A DNA stretch of 54,555 bases from an uncultured Fidelibacterota bacterium. GTDB taxonomy: Bacteria; Fidelibacterota; Marinisomatia; Marinisomatales; TCS55. Location: NCBI GenBank assembly GCA_913009735.1, contig CAJVYU010000004.1, positions 1-54,555 on the forward strand. Direction: 5' to 3'. This document shows positions 33,115 through 42,238 of the stretch, one piece after another. A program made the position numbers and the translations under genes. The number at the start of each line of letters is the position of its first letter. Within the stretch, counting starts at the first letter, position 1. The notes beneath the pieces were generated by a model. The model was not told where the DNA came from and made no database searches. It saw only the letters and a program-made list of their open reading frames with translations.

Positions 33115-33890
33115 AAGGAAGTTAAACTACTATTTTATGGATGTATTCTGAATTTTGGTTTTTTTAAAAAAATTATTTTCCATCATCCAATAATTTTCAA
33201 ATATGAGGTTTCCCCCGTCACTCCAATTTCATATTTTAATAATCTTGAACACCCATTTTACCGCTAAAAAACCATAGAAATTCAAATTATCAACCCGGTA
33301 ATTATATTTAACCCGTATCGTAGGAGTAAAAGTGTTGGGCAAATTCACTTCATAACACCCTAAAATGGTCATAATATGCGTAATATTCCACACTTATAAA
33401 CAGATATTGTGGATTATTCCACTGTCCGGTGTCTGGGTAATTGAGTAAATATAAAGGAAAAAAGAGCGTTACCTCTCATAAAACTAAAGTCAGCGTAAAA
33501 TATTCAACCTGTTTATTATAACACAGCAAAACTTAATCAATTCGAAAAATAAATAACTTAAACGAAAACCCTCTGTTAACCAATTTTACAGAAAAAAAGT
33601 TGCATGACCATCTGTGATTTGGGTTTTTGCTAAAACGATAAATTCGCGCCACAAGAATAAGTATTAGAAGCGGTAAATTCAACAATCCCGGATGGGGCTT
33701 TGACCTGAAAATACCTGGTTAATTTTGCAGAATAAAATACTTGCAATAACATGAAGCACTGGGACATTCTGAGTCCAGTGTTTCAACCGCCTGAAATTTA
33801 CCAAGTATTAAATTGTTTTGCAGTTGAGAGGCGAGGTATTCTTTTTAAGTCCTTCCGGTGTGGCTTACTTTAAACAAATACGGAATCATT
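33115..33890. other. Long divergent intergenic region upstream of the cytochrome operon and queF
   Basis: I see no gene in these 776 bases. The left part should hold the enhancer sites for the NtrC-type activator. CACTGGGAC and GTCCAGTG (33757-33780) form a hairpin about 110 bp before queF. I searched for a preQ1 riboswitch pattern before queF and did not see one. I could not define an enhancer repeat by eye. Confidence 0.6.
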
Positions 33891-34280
33891 ATGACAAAAG
33901 CAGAAGGCAAAATATTTAATTTTGAGGGTGAAGATAAAATTCAACCCGGGTTCCTGGAAACATTTGAGTTTGACAGTCCGAATCAATATATCCTAATTGA
34001 AACAGATGAATTCAGTGCCGTATGTCCTTTTAGCGGTTTACCTGATTTGGCCTATGTAAAAATAGAATATTATCCTGATGGCGGTAAATGCATAGAACTA
34101 AAATCTTTGAAATATTATTTTATCAGCTTCAGGAATGTTGGCATTTTTCAGGAATCAGCGACAAAGCGCATTTATGATGATTTGAAATCGCTATTAGAAA
34201 CCAACCGCTTACAAGTAACAATCCTTTATAACACACGTGGCGGATTTGATACAACTTGTATCGAGGGAAATCTGGATTAA
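33891..34280 (+). CDS. queF: NADPH-dependent 7-cyano-7-deazaguanine reductase QueF (type I)
   Basis: QueF reduces preQ0 to preQ1 in queuosine synthesis. The 129-residue protein is the short, single-domain class and has [20 protein letters not shown] with the catalytic cysteine C45 and aspartate D52, plus [20 protein letters not shown] for the NADPH/substrate side. A GTG start at 33858 is possible, but the ATG at 33891 yields the usual N-terminus. It ends 7 bp before upp and is probably co-transcribed. No other queuosine genes are nearby. Confidence 0.94.
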   Translation: MTKAEGKIFNFEGEDKIQPGFLETFEFDSPNQYILIETDEFSAVCPFSGLPDLAYVKIEYYPDGGKCIELKSLKYYFISFRNVGIFQESATKRIYDDLKSLLETNRLQVTILYNTRGGFDTTCIEGNLD

Positions 34281-34287
34281 TCCTGCT

Positions 34288-34926
34288 ATGAAAACGTTCG
34301 ACAACTTTCATGTGATAGATCATCCACTTATTAAGCATAAACTTACCCTCATGCGCGAACATTCAACCGGTCATAAAATTTTCAGGGAACTTGTTAACGA
34401 AATCTCAACACTGATTGCTTTTGAACTTACGCGGGATTTATCCGTTTCCACGGTGGATATAAAAACACCGTTAAAAGAAACAACGGGGAGTGTTGTATCC
34501 GGGAATGAAATTGTAATTGTTCCCATTCTTCGTGCAGGGCTCGGTATGGTAGATGGCATCATCCGGCTAATCCCAAATGCCCGGGTGGGTTATGTCGGGA
34601 TGGAACGGAACGAAGAAACGCATCAACCGGTTCATTACTATTTTAAAGTCCCCTCTGAAGCTGAACGATGCCATTTTATCATCGTTGACCCTATGCTGGC
34701 CACAGGTGGAACGGCTATTGCTACAACAGACTCATTAAAGGATTATGGAGCAACAGACATAAAGTTTATGTGTCTCATTGCTGCTCCGGAAGGCGTGGAA
34801 GCCTTTTGCACCTCCCATCCCGATGTGGAGGTTTATGCTGCAGCTCTGGACGATCACTTAGATGAAAATAAATATATTATTCCTGGATTGGGTGATGCAG
34901 GAGACAGGCTTTTTGGCACAAAATAA
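34288..34926 (+). CDS. upp: Uracil phosphoribosyltransferase
   Basis: Upp salvages uracil with PRPP to make UMP. The 212-residue protein has [15 protein letters not shown] at the start, [13 protein letters not shown], the PRPP-binding loop [11 protein letters not shown], and the C-terminal uracil-binding [14 protein letters not shown]. The earlier in-frame start at 34237 overlaps queF and adds unrelated residues. The ATG at 34288 matches the family. Confidence 0.96.
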   Translation: MKTFDNFHVIDHPLIKHKLTLMREHSTGHKIFRELVNEISTLIAFELTRDLSVSTVDIKTPLKETTGSVVSGNEIVIVPILRAGLGMVDGIIRLIPNARVGYVGMERNEETHQPVHYYFKVPSEAERCHFIIVDPMLATGGTAIATTDSLKDYGATDIKFMCLIAAPEGVEAFCTSHPDVEVYAAALDDHLDENKYIIPGLGDAGDRLFGTK

Positions 34927-34992
34927 TTAGTAATTTTCGATGCATCTGCCTTTGATCTCTTGTAATTTCCCGCCCTTTATTCAAGGAATTCA

Positions 34993-35065
34993 GATCCCGT
35001 AGCTCAGTTGGTAGAGCAGCGGCCTTTTAAGCCGTTGGCCGTGCGTTCGAGTCGCACCGGGATCA
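34993..35065 (+). tRNA. tRNA-Lys (anticodon TTT)
   Basis: A 73-base cloverleaf: acceptor GATCCCG/CGGGATC, D arm GCTC..GAGC, anticodon arm GCGGC-CTTTTAA-GCCGT with anticodon TTT, T arm GTGCG-TTCGAGT-CGCAC and discriminator A. CCA is not encoded. Its 3' end is followed by a terminator and by sequence that looks like an integration scar. Confidence 0.95.
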
Positions 35066-35074
35066 CTCGACGAC

Positions 35075-35109
35075 AAACCCCATTTTCCGACGAGAAAGTG
35101 GGGTTTTTT
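35075..35109 (+). terminator. Intrinsic terminator after tRNA-Lys(TTT)
   Basis: AAACCCCA (35075-35082) pairs with TGGGGTTT (35099-35106), with further partial pairing inside, followed by TTTTTT. Confidence 0.85.
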
Positions 35110-35132
35110 ATTAATTTCTGAACTTCGACAGA

Positions 35133-35196
35133 AATAGACAAAAAACGCTAGAATAGACAATAATAGACAAATTTAAGGCACAGTTAGGGCACACTT
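35133..35196. other. Integrase-site-like direct repeats downstream of tRNA-Lys
   Basis: AATAGACA occurs three times (35133, 35152 and 35162) and is followed by AGGCACAGTTAGGGCACAC. Repeats of this kind next to a tRNA 3' end resemble the leftover attachment region of a tyrosine-recombinase-integrated element. No integrase gene remains in the window. Confidence 0.4.
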
Positions 35197-35258
35197 TTTT
35201 GGACTGGTCTTTTATTCCCAGTGTTTGGATTTTGTATTATTATATAAAGGAGGTTTAG

Positions 35259-35690
35259 ATAACCACTATTCTTGAAAATAAAATTAAATGTGCTGTATGT
35301 GGTAAAGAGTGCGGCCACAAGTTTAATGGAAGTGCGAACGCATTTAGCGAGATGGATATATATACACGCCAACCCGAAAGAGATCCATCAACACTGCCAT
35401 ATTTGATCCAAAAATGTCCTAATTGTGGCTATTGTTCTCCAAAATTATCAGAACTTATTGACGATGCCGGTAAACAGATTAACTCTGACGAGTATAGAGA
35501 TCAATTAACAAATAAGGAATTCCCGGAACTGGCCAACTCGTTTCTCTGTGTAGGGCTGTTGCACGAGTTTGCGGAAGAATATGACAAGGCCGGCTGGAAC
35601 TGCCTCCATGCTGCATTGGTCTGTGATGATAAAGAAAATAATGAGGCGGCTATATATTGCAGAATGAGAACCTTGAGCAGGGTAGGTTTT
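35259..35690 (+). pseudogene. DUF2225-like zinc-ribbon protein remnant, lost start and truncated end
   Basis: The frame reads KCAVCGKECGHKF near the start, then MDIYTRQPERDPSTLPYLIQKCPNCGYC, with two CXXC pairs as in DUF2225 proteins, followed by a helical TPR-like part. A strong AAAGGAGG site ends five bases before codon ATA at 35259, exactly where an ATG is expected (ATA ACC ACT ATT CTT), so the start codon appears mutated. The 3' end runs at about 35690 into an IS remnant. The protein could still start at the internal ATG 35352, which would lose the first zinc pair. It lies in the tRNA-adjacent accessory patch. Confidence 0.6.
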
Positions 35691-35937
35691 GTTTTCCCCA
35701 CAAATCAAACAACATCTCTATGAGTATTGGATCATTATAACGTTTTGGCCTGCCAAGGCTCTTTCGCTTATGGTTTCTTTTTCTTGTATTTAATTTACGA
35801 ATCGTATATTTGTGATTATATCCACATACTTCACAAAACTCATCTAATACTTGAGATTTTGTCTTTTTATTAGAGTTCCTATACCGCCTTATGACGGTTT
35901 TATAGTAATCCTCTCTCGATTGTTTGCTCATATTCAT
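35690..35937 (-). pseudogene. Transposase N-terminal fragment
   Basis: The fragment SREDYYKTVIRRYRNSNKKTKSQVLDEFCEVCGYNHKYTIRKLN followed by GRPKRY matches the N-terminal helix-turn-helix region of the integrase-core transposases with the DEFCEVCGYNRKYAIRLL pattern (IS481/ISNCY-like). The DDE catalytic core is missing. Homology stops near 35690, where the DUF2225-like frame is joined. Confidence 0.85.
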
Positions 35938-36017
35938 GTACCCTTTCTACGGTTACATTATTTATGAGGCAACGACTATTTTTAAAAATCACCATGGTTA
36001 CATTATTTATGAGGCAA
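35690..36017 (-). mobile_element. Remnant of an insertion sequence (one end)
   Basis: The transposase fragment is followed outward by two identical 22-bp repeats (35951-35972 and 35996-36017) that begin GGTTACATTATTTATGAGGC, the second presumably being the IS end. Only this end survives and the other half is deleted. Confidence 0.75.
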
Positions 36018-36119
36018 TGCGCCAATTAATATTGAATTGCAAATGCAATCTCCCTAAACTTCCCACGTTAATATTTGAGGTAATTTAATCTTATCATTAA
36101 AGCGATAAAGGGGGAAACC

Positions 36120-36860
36120 ATGAAGCATTATACGTATTTTATTTTTTTCTTTGTATTATTCCTTTCCTTTGGAAATGCAAAAAATAATCAAAAGATACCT
36201 GGGAGAAATAATGATACCGCGGCTCAAGATATATCAGGCACCGTCACAGGAATTGTTGAAGAAACAATGGATAGTGGTGGTTATACATATTTACGCGTGA
36301 AAAACGAAGGGAAAGATATTTGGGTAGCAACTTCGACAGTTCCTGTATCCGCAGGGGATAAAGTAACATTTAAAGCTGAACTGCCCATGGTAAATTTCAA
36401 GAGCGCTACTCTGAAGCGCACCTTTAATATCATTTATTTTGTAAATGATTTAACTATCGGACCAAAAATTAATAACATGTTACCCCACTCCGATAACATG
36501 AAAAATAGGCAACAAGGTGTTCAAAAACCGATTAATAATCAAATCGCAGGTTTGAAACAACTTGAGGATGGATCGACAATTGCCGAAATTCACAGGGATA
36601 AGGAATCCATGAATGGGAAACCGGTGAGGGTTCGCGGAAAAGTTGTTAAATTTAGTCCCGGGATTATGAAAACAAACTGGATCCATATTCAGGATGGGAC
36701 ATCCTATAATGGCTTATACGATTTAACAATCACCACGAGTAGTATTGTGAAGGTGGGAGATCAGATTGTCGTATCCGGAGCGTTAACACTAAACAAAGAC
36801 TTTGGCTATGGATATAAGTATGAAGTCCTAATAGAAAATGCTGATATTATTGTGGAATAA
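36120..36860 (+). CDS. Exported protein with two OB-fold-like domains, NrfJ-like
   Basis: A 246-residue protein with signal peptide MKHYTYFIFFFVLFLSFGNA. Residues about 38-115 (GTVTGIVEETMDSGGYTYLRVKNEGKDIWVATSTVPVSAGDKVTF...LKRTFNIIYFV) match the NrfJ-type domain linked to multihaem nitrite-reductase gene clusters. Residues about 150-246 (GKPVRVRGKVVKFSPGIMKTNWIHIQDGT...VKVGDQIVVSGALTLNKDFGYGYKY) form a second OB-like barrel. The function is unknown. The presence of cytochrome genes elsewhere in the window makes a periplasmic role in haem-protein biology possible. The start has GGGGGAAACC upstream. Confidence 0.78.
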   Translation: MKHYTYFIFFFVLFLSFGNAKNNQKIPGRNNDTAAQDISGTVTGIVEETMDSGGYTYLRVKNEGKDIWVATSTVPVSAGDKVTFKAELPMVNFKSATLKRTFNIIYFVNDLTIGPKINNMLPHSDNMKNRQQGVQKPINNQIAGLKQLEDGSTIAEIHRDKESMNGKPVRVRGKVVKFSPGIMKTNWIHIQDGTSYNGLYDLTITTSSIVKVGDQIVVSGALTLNKDFGYGYKYEVLIENADIIVE

Positions 36861-36906
36861 AGTAAAAATTTCAACTAATTGATCAATGGTTAAGCTGTTG
36901 GTTGAA

Positions 36907-36930
36907 GGTGTCCTGATTTGTCGGGACACC
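36907..36930. repeat. Short palindrome GGTGTCC...GGACACC
   Basis: Two 7-base arms with a 10-base spacer lie between the OB-fold gene and the transglutaminase gene. No T-run follows, so it is not a clear terminator. Confidence 0.6.
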
Positions 36931-36993
36931 GGAGTTCCCTATTGAAGAAAAAATATATTTCGTCCAAAGTGAGAGAGAGATAAAGGTATACTA

Positions 36994-37923
36994 ATGAATA
37001 AGAAAACTGTTTTCATATTTTCCATTTCATTTATGCTCTTTTTTTCCTGTACAAGTAAAAAAATGGCCTCTTTCAATTTTGACTTTGAATATAAAGTCAT
37101 TTTCAATGAACCGGGGACCGTGGAGGCTTGGATACCTGTTCCACAAACGGGACCCTTCCAAAAAATCGAGAATCTCTTCATAAGTACTTCTCATCAGTAC
37201 CGCATGGAAAAAGATTCTATTTTTGGGAATTTATTTTTACATCTAATTCCATTTGAATTAACAGATACAGATACAGTTAAAGTGAATTTTCGAGTACATC
37301 GCCTTGAGGCTACCCCATACTTAGAAAATATCAAAGTAACCTCTCGTGAGTTATATTTACAGCCCTATAATAATGTACCGTTAAATCCACAGTTATATTA
37401 CATCGCTGATACTATTTCCAATACAGGCGGAGATAAAGCCAGAGAAATATACAATACCATAATAAAGCATATGGTATATGATAAATCCGGTAAAGGCTGG
37501 GGTCGGGGTGATGCTGTGTATGCGTGTGATATAGGAAGAGGAAACTGCACCGATTACCATAGTTTATTCAATGCACTTATGCGCCTGCAACAAATACCTG
37601 CAAGGTTTAATATCGGTTTTTCCATTCCTGATGGCTCATCCGGTTCGGTGAATGGATACCACTGCTGGGCAGAGTTTTACCAGGATGGGAAAGGGTGGAT
37701 CCCTGTGGATATTTCAGACGCTGATAACAATCCGGGAAAAGAAGATTACTATTTTGGAAGGCTCGACAACCGGCGCGTGAAATTTACTGTCGGTCGGGAT
37801 ATACCTCTCCCGGGGGGAACATCGAAGGATGTCGTTAATTTTTCCATTTTTCCTCACGTAAGGATAAATGGTGTATTATCTTCGGGGACTCTTTCCCTGT
37901 TTACTTATGTTGCTCTTAAATAA
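36994..37923 (+). CDS. Transglutaminase-like domain lipoprotein
   Basis: A 309-residue lipoprotein (signal ending FFSC) with a transglutaminase/protease-like fold. The catalytic triad is visible: cysteine in GRGNCTDYHSLFNAL, histidine in NGYHCWAEFY and aspartate in WIPVDISDADNNP. An N-terminal beta domain (about 30-130) precedes it. Such proteins are thought to cleave or cross-link peptides at the envelope, and none of the substrates is known. No operon partner is obvious. Confidence 0.88.
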   Translation: MNKKTVFIFSISFMLFFSCTSKKMASFNFDFEYKVIFNEPGTVEAWIPVPQTGPFQKIENLFISTSHQYRMEKDSIFGNLFLHLIPFELTDTDTVKVNFRVHRLEATPYLENIKVTSRELYLQPYNNVPLNPQLYYIADTISNTGGDKAREIYNTIIKHMVYDKSGKGWGRGDAVYACDIGRGNCTDYHSLFNALMRLQQIPARFNIGFSIPDGSSGSVNGYHCWAEFYQDGKGWIPVDISDADNNPGKEDYYFGRLDNRRVKFTVGRDIPLPGGTSKDVVNFSIFPHVRINGVLSSGTLSLFTYVALK

Positions 37924-37960
37924 AGAAGGGGCGTGTTAATTTTACATTAGGCTTTCTTCT

Positions 37961-38506
37961 TTATTTTAAATCAACCTTTTTCCATACGCCTTTTTCTTCC
38001 TGCCATCCATAGCGTTCTACGTTGTCTTCTTTATGGACTGAGAATTTTTTGAATGTTAATTTTTCGGCGGTTTCCCCTTCCATAAATACATCCAAATCAT
38101 AAACTTTTCCATCCTGATTCTTAAAGTCAGCACAGGCAAAGTAGAGATTATCGCCAACACCGGATAGACGCTTTTTGTGCACTTTTAATAAGGTGAGTTC
38201 AAGGTTTTCTCCCGTTTCCGGATCTTCTACAATGAATTTCTCATTTTTATCCGATTGCGACTTGACGTAATCTGCAACAGCTTTAGCCAAGTCATCCTTC
38301 GTCAGGGGATTGATACTTGTTTGTTCAGGGTGTTCAGCAGGATTTTCGGCGTTTTTTTCAGATGGATGTTCAGTCTTTTGTGTTGTGGGATGTTCAGCTT
38401 TTTTTTCAGTTGATTGTTCGGTAGGATGCTCTTGGGCAGTAAGAGGCATTACAAAGAAAAGCAATACAACGATACTAACCCAGCGATTTATTAGGATTTT
38501 CTTCAT
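37961..38506 (-). CDS. Exported protein with a His-Pro/Glu-rich repeat linker
   Basis: A 181-residue protein with signal peptide MKKILINRWVSIVVLLFFVMPLTAQ. The mature N-terminus (about 26-62) repeats EHPTEQ/EHPTTQ/EHPSEK units, a low-complexity charged linker. The C-terminal part is a compact domain, LELTLLKVHKKRLSGVGDNLYFACADFKNQDGKVYDLDVFMEG...VHKEDNVERYGWQEEKGVWKKV, which I recognise only as a small domain seen in other exported hypothetical proteins. The ATG at 38506 is preferred to a GTG at 38551 that lies in MITE sequence. Function unknown. Confidence 0.75.
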   Translation of the reverse strand: MKKILINRWVSIVVLLFFVMPLTAQEHPTEQSTEKKAEHPTTQKTEHPSEKNAENPAEHPEQTSINPLTKDDLAKAVADYVKSQSDKNEKFIVEDPETGENLELTLLKVHKKRLSGVGDNLYFACADFKNQDGKVYDLDVFMEGETAEKLTFKKFSVHKEDNVERYGWQEEKGVWKKVDLK

Positions 38507-38526
38507 TAGTTTTCTCTCTATGATTA

Positions 38527-38686
38527 GAACTCTTTGAAAAACCTCTTGCACAAATTAAAAAGTTTTAAATCCGACTGCTTTTCGTTGGAAAACTTGCCCA
38601 TAGCGCCACTATTGGCTACGTTTCCCGTCTCAACCAGACGAATTTCAATTCTTTTTCCTTCACACAATAGATTTTTCAAAGGATTC
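38527..38686 (-). mobile_element. MITE-like element, copy R5 (reverse), 21 bp upstream of the repeat-linker gene
   Basis: A 160-bp copy from GAACTCTTTGAAAAACC to GGTTTTTCAAAGGATTC-type ends (here GATTTTTCAAAGGATTC), with a perfect 5-bp duplication GATTA (38522-38526 and 38687-38691). Confidence 0.9.
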
Positions 38687-38931
38687 GATTAGTTAAAATA
38701 TAGATATGGGAATTACTGAATAACAAATCATATAAATGTGGATACAGTGCTCAAATCCTATTTTAACCTGATTCCGGTAGGATTCCAGCTGTTACTTTTT
38801 TAAACTTTTGGGCTTATGCTTGAACATTCAAAACGGTAACGAGTTCTCGCTTCTTGACATCGTCATGACCGGCGCCGGAGGAGAACAAACACGGGACATG
38901 CTTGTCTTAAGAGTAATAAAGAAGGATAAAA

Positions 38932-40113
38932 ATGCAAATTTGTTTTGAAAATACTGATTCAGTCTTTGAGGTTTCATTAAAACCGGCTTCATTCACTGTG
39001 ATGAAAAATTCTGATACTTTGTTTTCATATGATCTAATGGGCAGATTATTGGGTTGTTTTATCAATAAAAAAAATTATCGTCGCGGGTTAGATAATAGTT
39101 TCCAAATCCGATACCGCGGATATTTAGCAATGCCAACCGAAGAAGTACTTCCAGAAAATGAAGCTAATAATATTGTTGAAGCAGGGCGGCATGTATTAAC
39201 AGAATTGTTGTCAGTCGTGCACAATGGCAAAAATAAACTCTTTCGTGATATGATAGTAAAATCAAAAAACTTTAGTTGGGAGAAATTAAATAGTGATGGC
39301 ACGAGGTTTCGTATAATGAGTGGTGAAGTACCTATTTTACCACCAGATCAATACCGCTCTGTTGTCCTTCGAATCACTGAAGGCTGTAGTCACAACGCGT
39401 GTAGTTTTTGCAATTTGTACAAAAATTTACAGTTTCGAACAATTCCGAAATCTCAATTTCGTTTACATCTTGATCGTGTAGCTGAATTTTTTGGTACCGG
39501 ACTCTCATATCGTCGATCAATATTTTTGGGTGACGCAAACGCGATTACGATTTCCACATCAAGTTTAATAGACAGAATTGAAATAATTAGCGCTCATTCG
39601 GCTTTTCAACAACAAATATTAGGTGGATTCGGCTCATTTGTCGATGTGTTTACAGGAACCAGAAAATCGTCGGAAGAATATAAAGAATTGAAAAAATTTG
39701 GGCTGAATCGAGTGGCTCCTGGCGTGGAAACCGGTTATGAAAATTTGCTGAAGTTTGTCAATAAACCCGGAACAAATGCAGAAGTTATTGATCTTACAAT
39801 ATCTTTAAAATCAGCAAATATTTCTGTAACACCCATTTTCCTTATTGGTTTAGGTGGTATCAAATTTAAAGATGAGCATCGAGAACAATCGTTAAAATTA
39901 ATTAAGGAATTGCCGTTGGATAACACAGACATCATTTATCTTTCCCGTTTTACACCCAGTAGTGGAAGCCGCTATGAAAGTAATTTGAAAAGCAAGAATA
40001 TGGGGGTTCTTTCTGAAGAGAATCTTTACAAAGAATTGAAACTGTGGAAATCAAGATTAAAAACTATTCCGGCAAAAGTTGTTTCATATAATTTTACTAG
40101 ATTTGTGTATTGA
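38932..40113 (+). CDS. Radical SAM protein with a CX4CX2C cluster motif
   Basis: A 393-residue radical SAM enzyme. The cluster motif sits in RITEGCSHNACSFCNLYKN, with spacing CX4CX2C as in a large subgroup of uncharacterised radical SAM proteins. Further elements are FLGDANAITIS (GGE-like strand), LGGFGSFVDVF, and GVETGYENLLKFVNKPG near the SAM site. About 140 residues precede the cluster. The stop overlaps the next gene's start (TGATG), so the two are coupled. The reaction is unknown. A link to amino-acid metabolism through its partner is only a guess. Confidence 0.85.
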   Translation: MQICFENTDSVFEVSLKPASFTVMKNSDTLFSYDLMGRLLGCFINKKNYRRGLDNSFQIRYRGYLAMPTEEVLPENEANNIVEAGRHVLTELLSVVHNGKNKLFRDMIVKSKNFSWEKLNSDGTRFRIMSGEVPILPPDQYRSVVLRITEGCSHNACSFCNLYKNLQFRTIPKSQFRLHLDRVAEFFGTGLSYRRSIFLGDANAITISTSSLIDRIEIISAHSAFQQQILGGFGSFVDVFTGTRKSSEEYKELKKFGLNRVAPGVETGYENLLKFVNKPGTNAEVIDLTISLKSANISVTPIFLIGLGGIKFKDEHREQSLKLIKELPLDNTDIIYLSRFTPSSGSRYESNLKSKNMGVLSEENLYKELKLWKSRLKTIPAKVVSYNFTRFVY

Positions 40114-41231
40114 TGGCTAAAATATATCAAATAGGAGCCGGTATGGTAGGCTCCACGATGGCGTTGGATCTGGCTAATAATAATCAAGTTCAATTAGCGG
40201 ATTATTATCCGGATAGTCTTTCAGCAGTACAAAAACGTCATTCCAGTATCATCACCAAACAATTGGATATTACCGATGAAAAATTACTGTTAAAATGGCT
40301 TGAACCAGCTGATATTATATTAATTGGTGTTCCTGGCCATTTAGGCTACCAAACATTGAAAACAGCTATCAGCGCAAGGAAAAATATTGTTGACATTTCA
40401 TTTTCACCTGAAAATATACTGGAACTATCCCCACTGGCAGAAAAAGCCGGTATTTCTGTCATTATAGATGCCGGGGTTGCCCCTGGAATTCCAAACTACC
40501 TTTTGGGTTATCACAATACCCAAATGAAAATTCAATCCTTTGAATATTATGTGGGTGGACTACCAAAAAATCCTGTCCCACCATTTAATTATAAAGCTCC
40601 TTTTTCCCCCGTTGATGTGATCGAAGAATACACTCGTCCTGCCAGGATGATGATAAATAGTGAGTTGATTATAAAACCAGCTTTGTCTGAAATAGAATTA
40701 ATCAACTTTGAAGAAACCGGCAATTTAGAGGCGTTTAATACGGACGGATTACGTTCCATCCTCACAACGATGAAACACATTCCCAATATGAAAGAAAAAA
40801 CCATTCGGTATCCCGGCCATGCTGAACTCATGAAAAGTTTTCGTGAGCAAGGATTGTTTGACGACACCAAAATCGAAGAAACATCTAAAAAATTAATCAA
40901 AGATTGGCAGTTGGAAAATAATGAACCTGAATTCACGATTATGGATATCATTATAAAAGGAACGATTGGTGAAGAAAGACAGGAAGTCAAATATCACTTA
41001 TATGATGAATATGACCCGGAAACAAAAACATCTTCTATGTCCAGAACGACAGGCTATACCGCAACAGCAACGGTAAATATACTTCTGAAAAGAATGTGGA
41101 CAGATCCCGGTGTGTTCCCGCCTGAAATTGTTGGACAAAAAAAAGGATGTACACATTATATTTTAGATTATTTACAAAAAAGGAACGTTCAGATCAATAC
41201 ACATTTTACGAGCAACAACATTGACGGTTAA
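40113..41231 (+). CDS. Saccharopine dehydrogenase-family oxidoreductase
   Basis: A 372-residue NAD(P)-dependent protein with an N-terminal Rossmann fold (IYQIGAGMVGSTMALDLA), the DISF.PENILELSPLAEKAGISVIIDAGVAPGIPNYLLG segment and the C-terminal SDH domain containing FNTDGLRSIL and ETLR-like helices. It resembles saccharopine reductases and lysine or carboxynorspermidine dehydrogenases. The precise substrate cannot be told. It is translationally coupled to the radical SAM gene. The ATG at 40113 is chosen over the TTG three bases upstream. Confidence 0.85.
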   Translation: MAKIYQIGAGMVGSTMALDLANNNQVQLADYYPDSLSAVQKRHSSIITKQLDITDEKLLLKWLEPADIILIGVPGHLGYQTLKTAISARKNIVDISFSPENILELSPLAEKAGISVIIDAGVAPGIPNYLLGYHNTQMKIQSFEYYVGGLPKNPVPPFNYKAPFSPVDVIEEYTRPARMMINSELIIKPALSEIELINFEETGNLEAFNTDGLRSILTTMKHIPNMKEKTIRYPGHAELMKSFREQGLFDDTKIEETSKKLIKDWQLENNEPEFTIMDIIIKGTIGEERQEVKYHLYDEYDPETKTSSMSRTTGYTATATVNILLKRMWTDPGVFPPEIVGQKKGCTHYILDYLQKRNVQINTHFTSNNIDG

Positions 41232-41486
41232 TACCCGTAAAACCAGTGGAAAATGCATTATGTCAAAACCGAATGAGCAAAATTAGGGTCTTTAAGCATG
41301 TGGATGGATTGAGGAAATAAATAAAATGGGTTTCAAAATGAATTCCGGTTATTGACGCCAGTTACTGTAAATGTATTTATACAAAAATTCTTACTTTGGC
41401 ACTATATTCCAGACACTATATTATGGTTTTCATATTTATTAACCATGAAAGTGTAAAAATCCAAACCAATAACGGAGAGAGTTAAC

Positions 41487-41975
41487 ATGAAAACGTTACT
41501 TAAATACAGTCCATTTGTAGTATTATTTTTCAGTTTATCTTGTACAACTTTATCTTTTATCCCGAAGGAAGGAAAAGCGGCTAAATTTAATTTAGCAACG
41601 GTAGAATATGTTCAGTCTGCTGCTATAAGCCAGAAAGAAGAATTAGTTCAACTGATCAAGAAAGACCTGGATGAAATCCTGAATTCGCTATTGAAAGATG
41701 ATAGGGCTGCATTAAATAATCTTGAAAATCTATTAGCCGAACAGGAAAAAAGAGTGAATGCTTTAGCAGAATCCGTGGATAGTTCCAATGTTACGCTGGG
41801 AATGCTTTCCGCTAAGCTGGTTAAGGACATTTCCGAAGTCAAAGGAAATACAAGAACTATGCAGATGTATATCAATCAAATTGAAGCGAATTTAAAAACA
41901 CTACCTATAGAAGCACTTCAAGAATTAAATACAGCTCTTGATGAGTACATGGAAAAAAGGTCTCAAGAAAAATAA
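41487..41975 (+). CDS. Coiled-coil lipoprotein
   Basis: A 162-residue lipoprotein (lipobox SLSC, cysteine 19) whose mature part is almost wholly helical with heptad patterning (KKDLDEILNSLLKDDRAALNNLENLLAEQEKRVNALAESVD). It probably forms an envelope-spanning or oligomeric coiled coil. A GGAGAG site lies eight bases before the ATG and a strong terminator follows 28 bp after the stop, so it is a single-gene unit. No family recognised. Confidence 0.75.
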   Translation: MKTLLKYSPFVVLFFSLSCTTLSFIPKEGKAAKFNLATVEYVQSAAISQKEELVQLIKKDLDEILNSLLKDDRAALNNLENLLAEQEKRVNALAESVDSSNVTLGMLSAKLVKDISEVKGNTRTMQMYINQIEANLKTLPIEALQELNTALDEYMEKRSQEK

Positions 41976-42003
41976 AAAGTATTCGTTAACATTTTTATTC
42001 ATT

Positions 42004-42031
42004 AAAAAGGGTTCCAAATGGAGCCCTTTTT
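42004..42031 (+). terminator. Intrinsic terminator after the coiled-coil lipoprotein
   Basis: AAAAAGGGTTCC pairs with GGAGCCCTTTTT around AAAT. The A and T ends make it usable in both directions. Confidence 0.88.
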
Positions 42032-42238
42032 GATAAAAAAGATATTCCTCATTCGATTGCCAACCGAGTTATTCCGTTTCTGGAATATAAAATATCACTA
42101 TTTCGTTTCCGGTTCGATCTAACGATCGTTCATCTGTTCTTCTATAATGATTTATATTCTGATAGACTACTATTTATTCGCCATTCACAGGATTTATTGA
42201 TTTTAATACCATGACTATTTCCCGCGAATTACTATATA

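Noticed and set aside
33115-33890. preQ1 riboswitch before queF
   Set aside because: I looked for the short pseudoknot pattern near the start and found none. Only an unrelated hairpin at 33757-33780 is present.
35133-35170. AATAGACA repeats as a CRISPR array
   Set aside because: The units are only 8 bases, irregularly spaced and without uniform spacers. An attachment-site scar is the better reading.
37921-37963. TAAAGAAG/CTTCTTTA as a bidirectional terminator
   Set aside because: The 8-bp AT-rich arms are separated by 27 bases, too weak to call.
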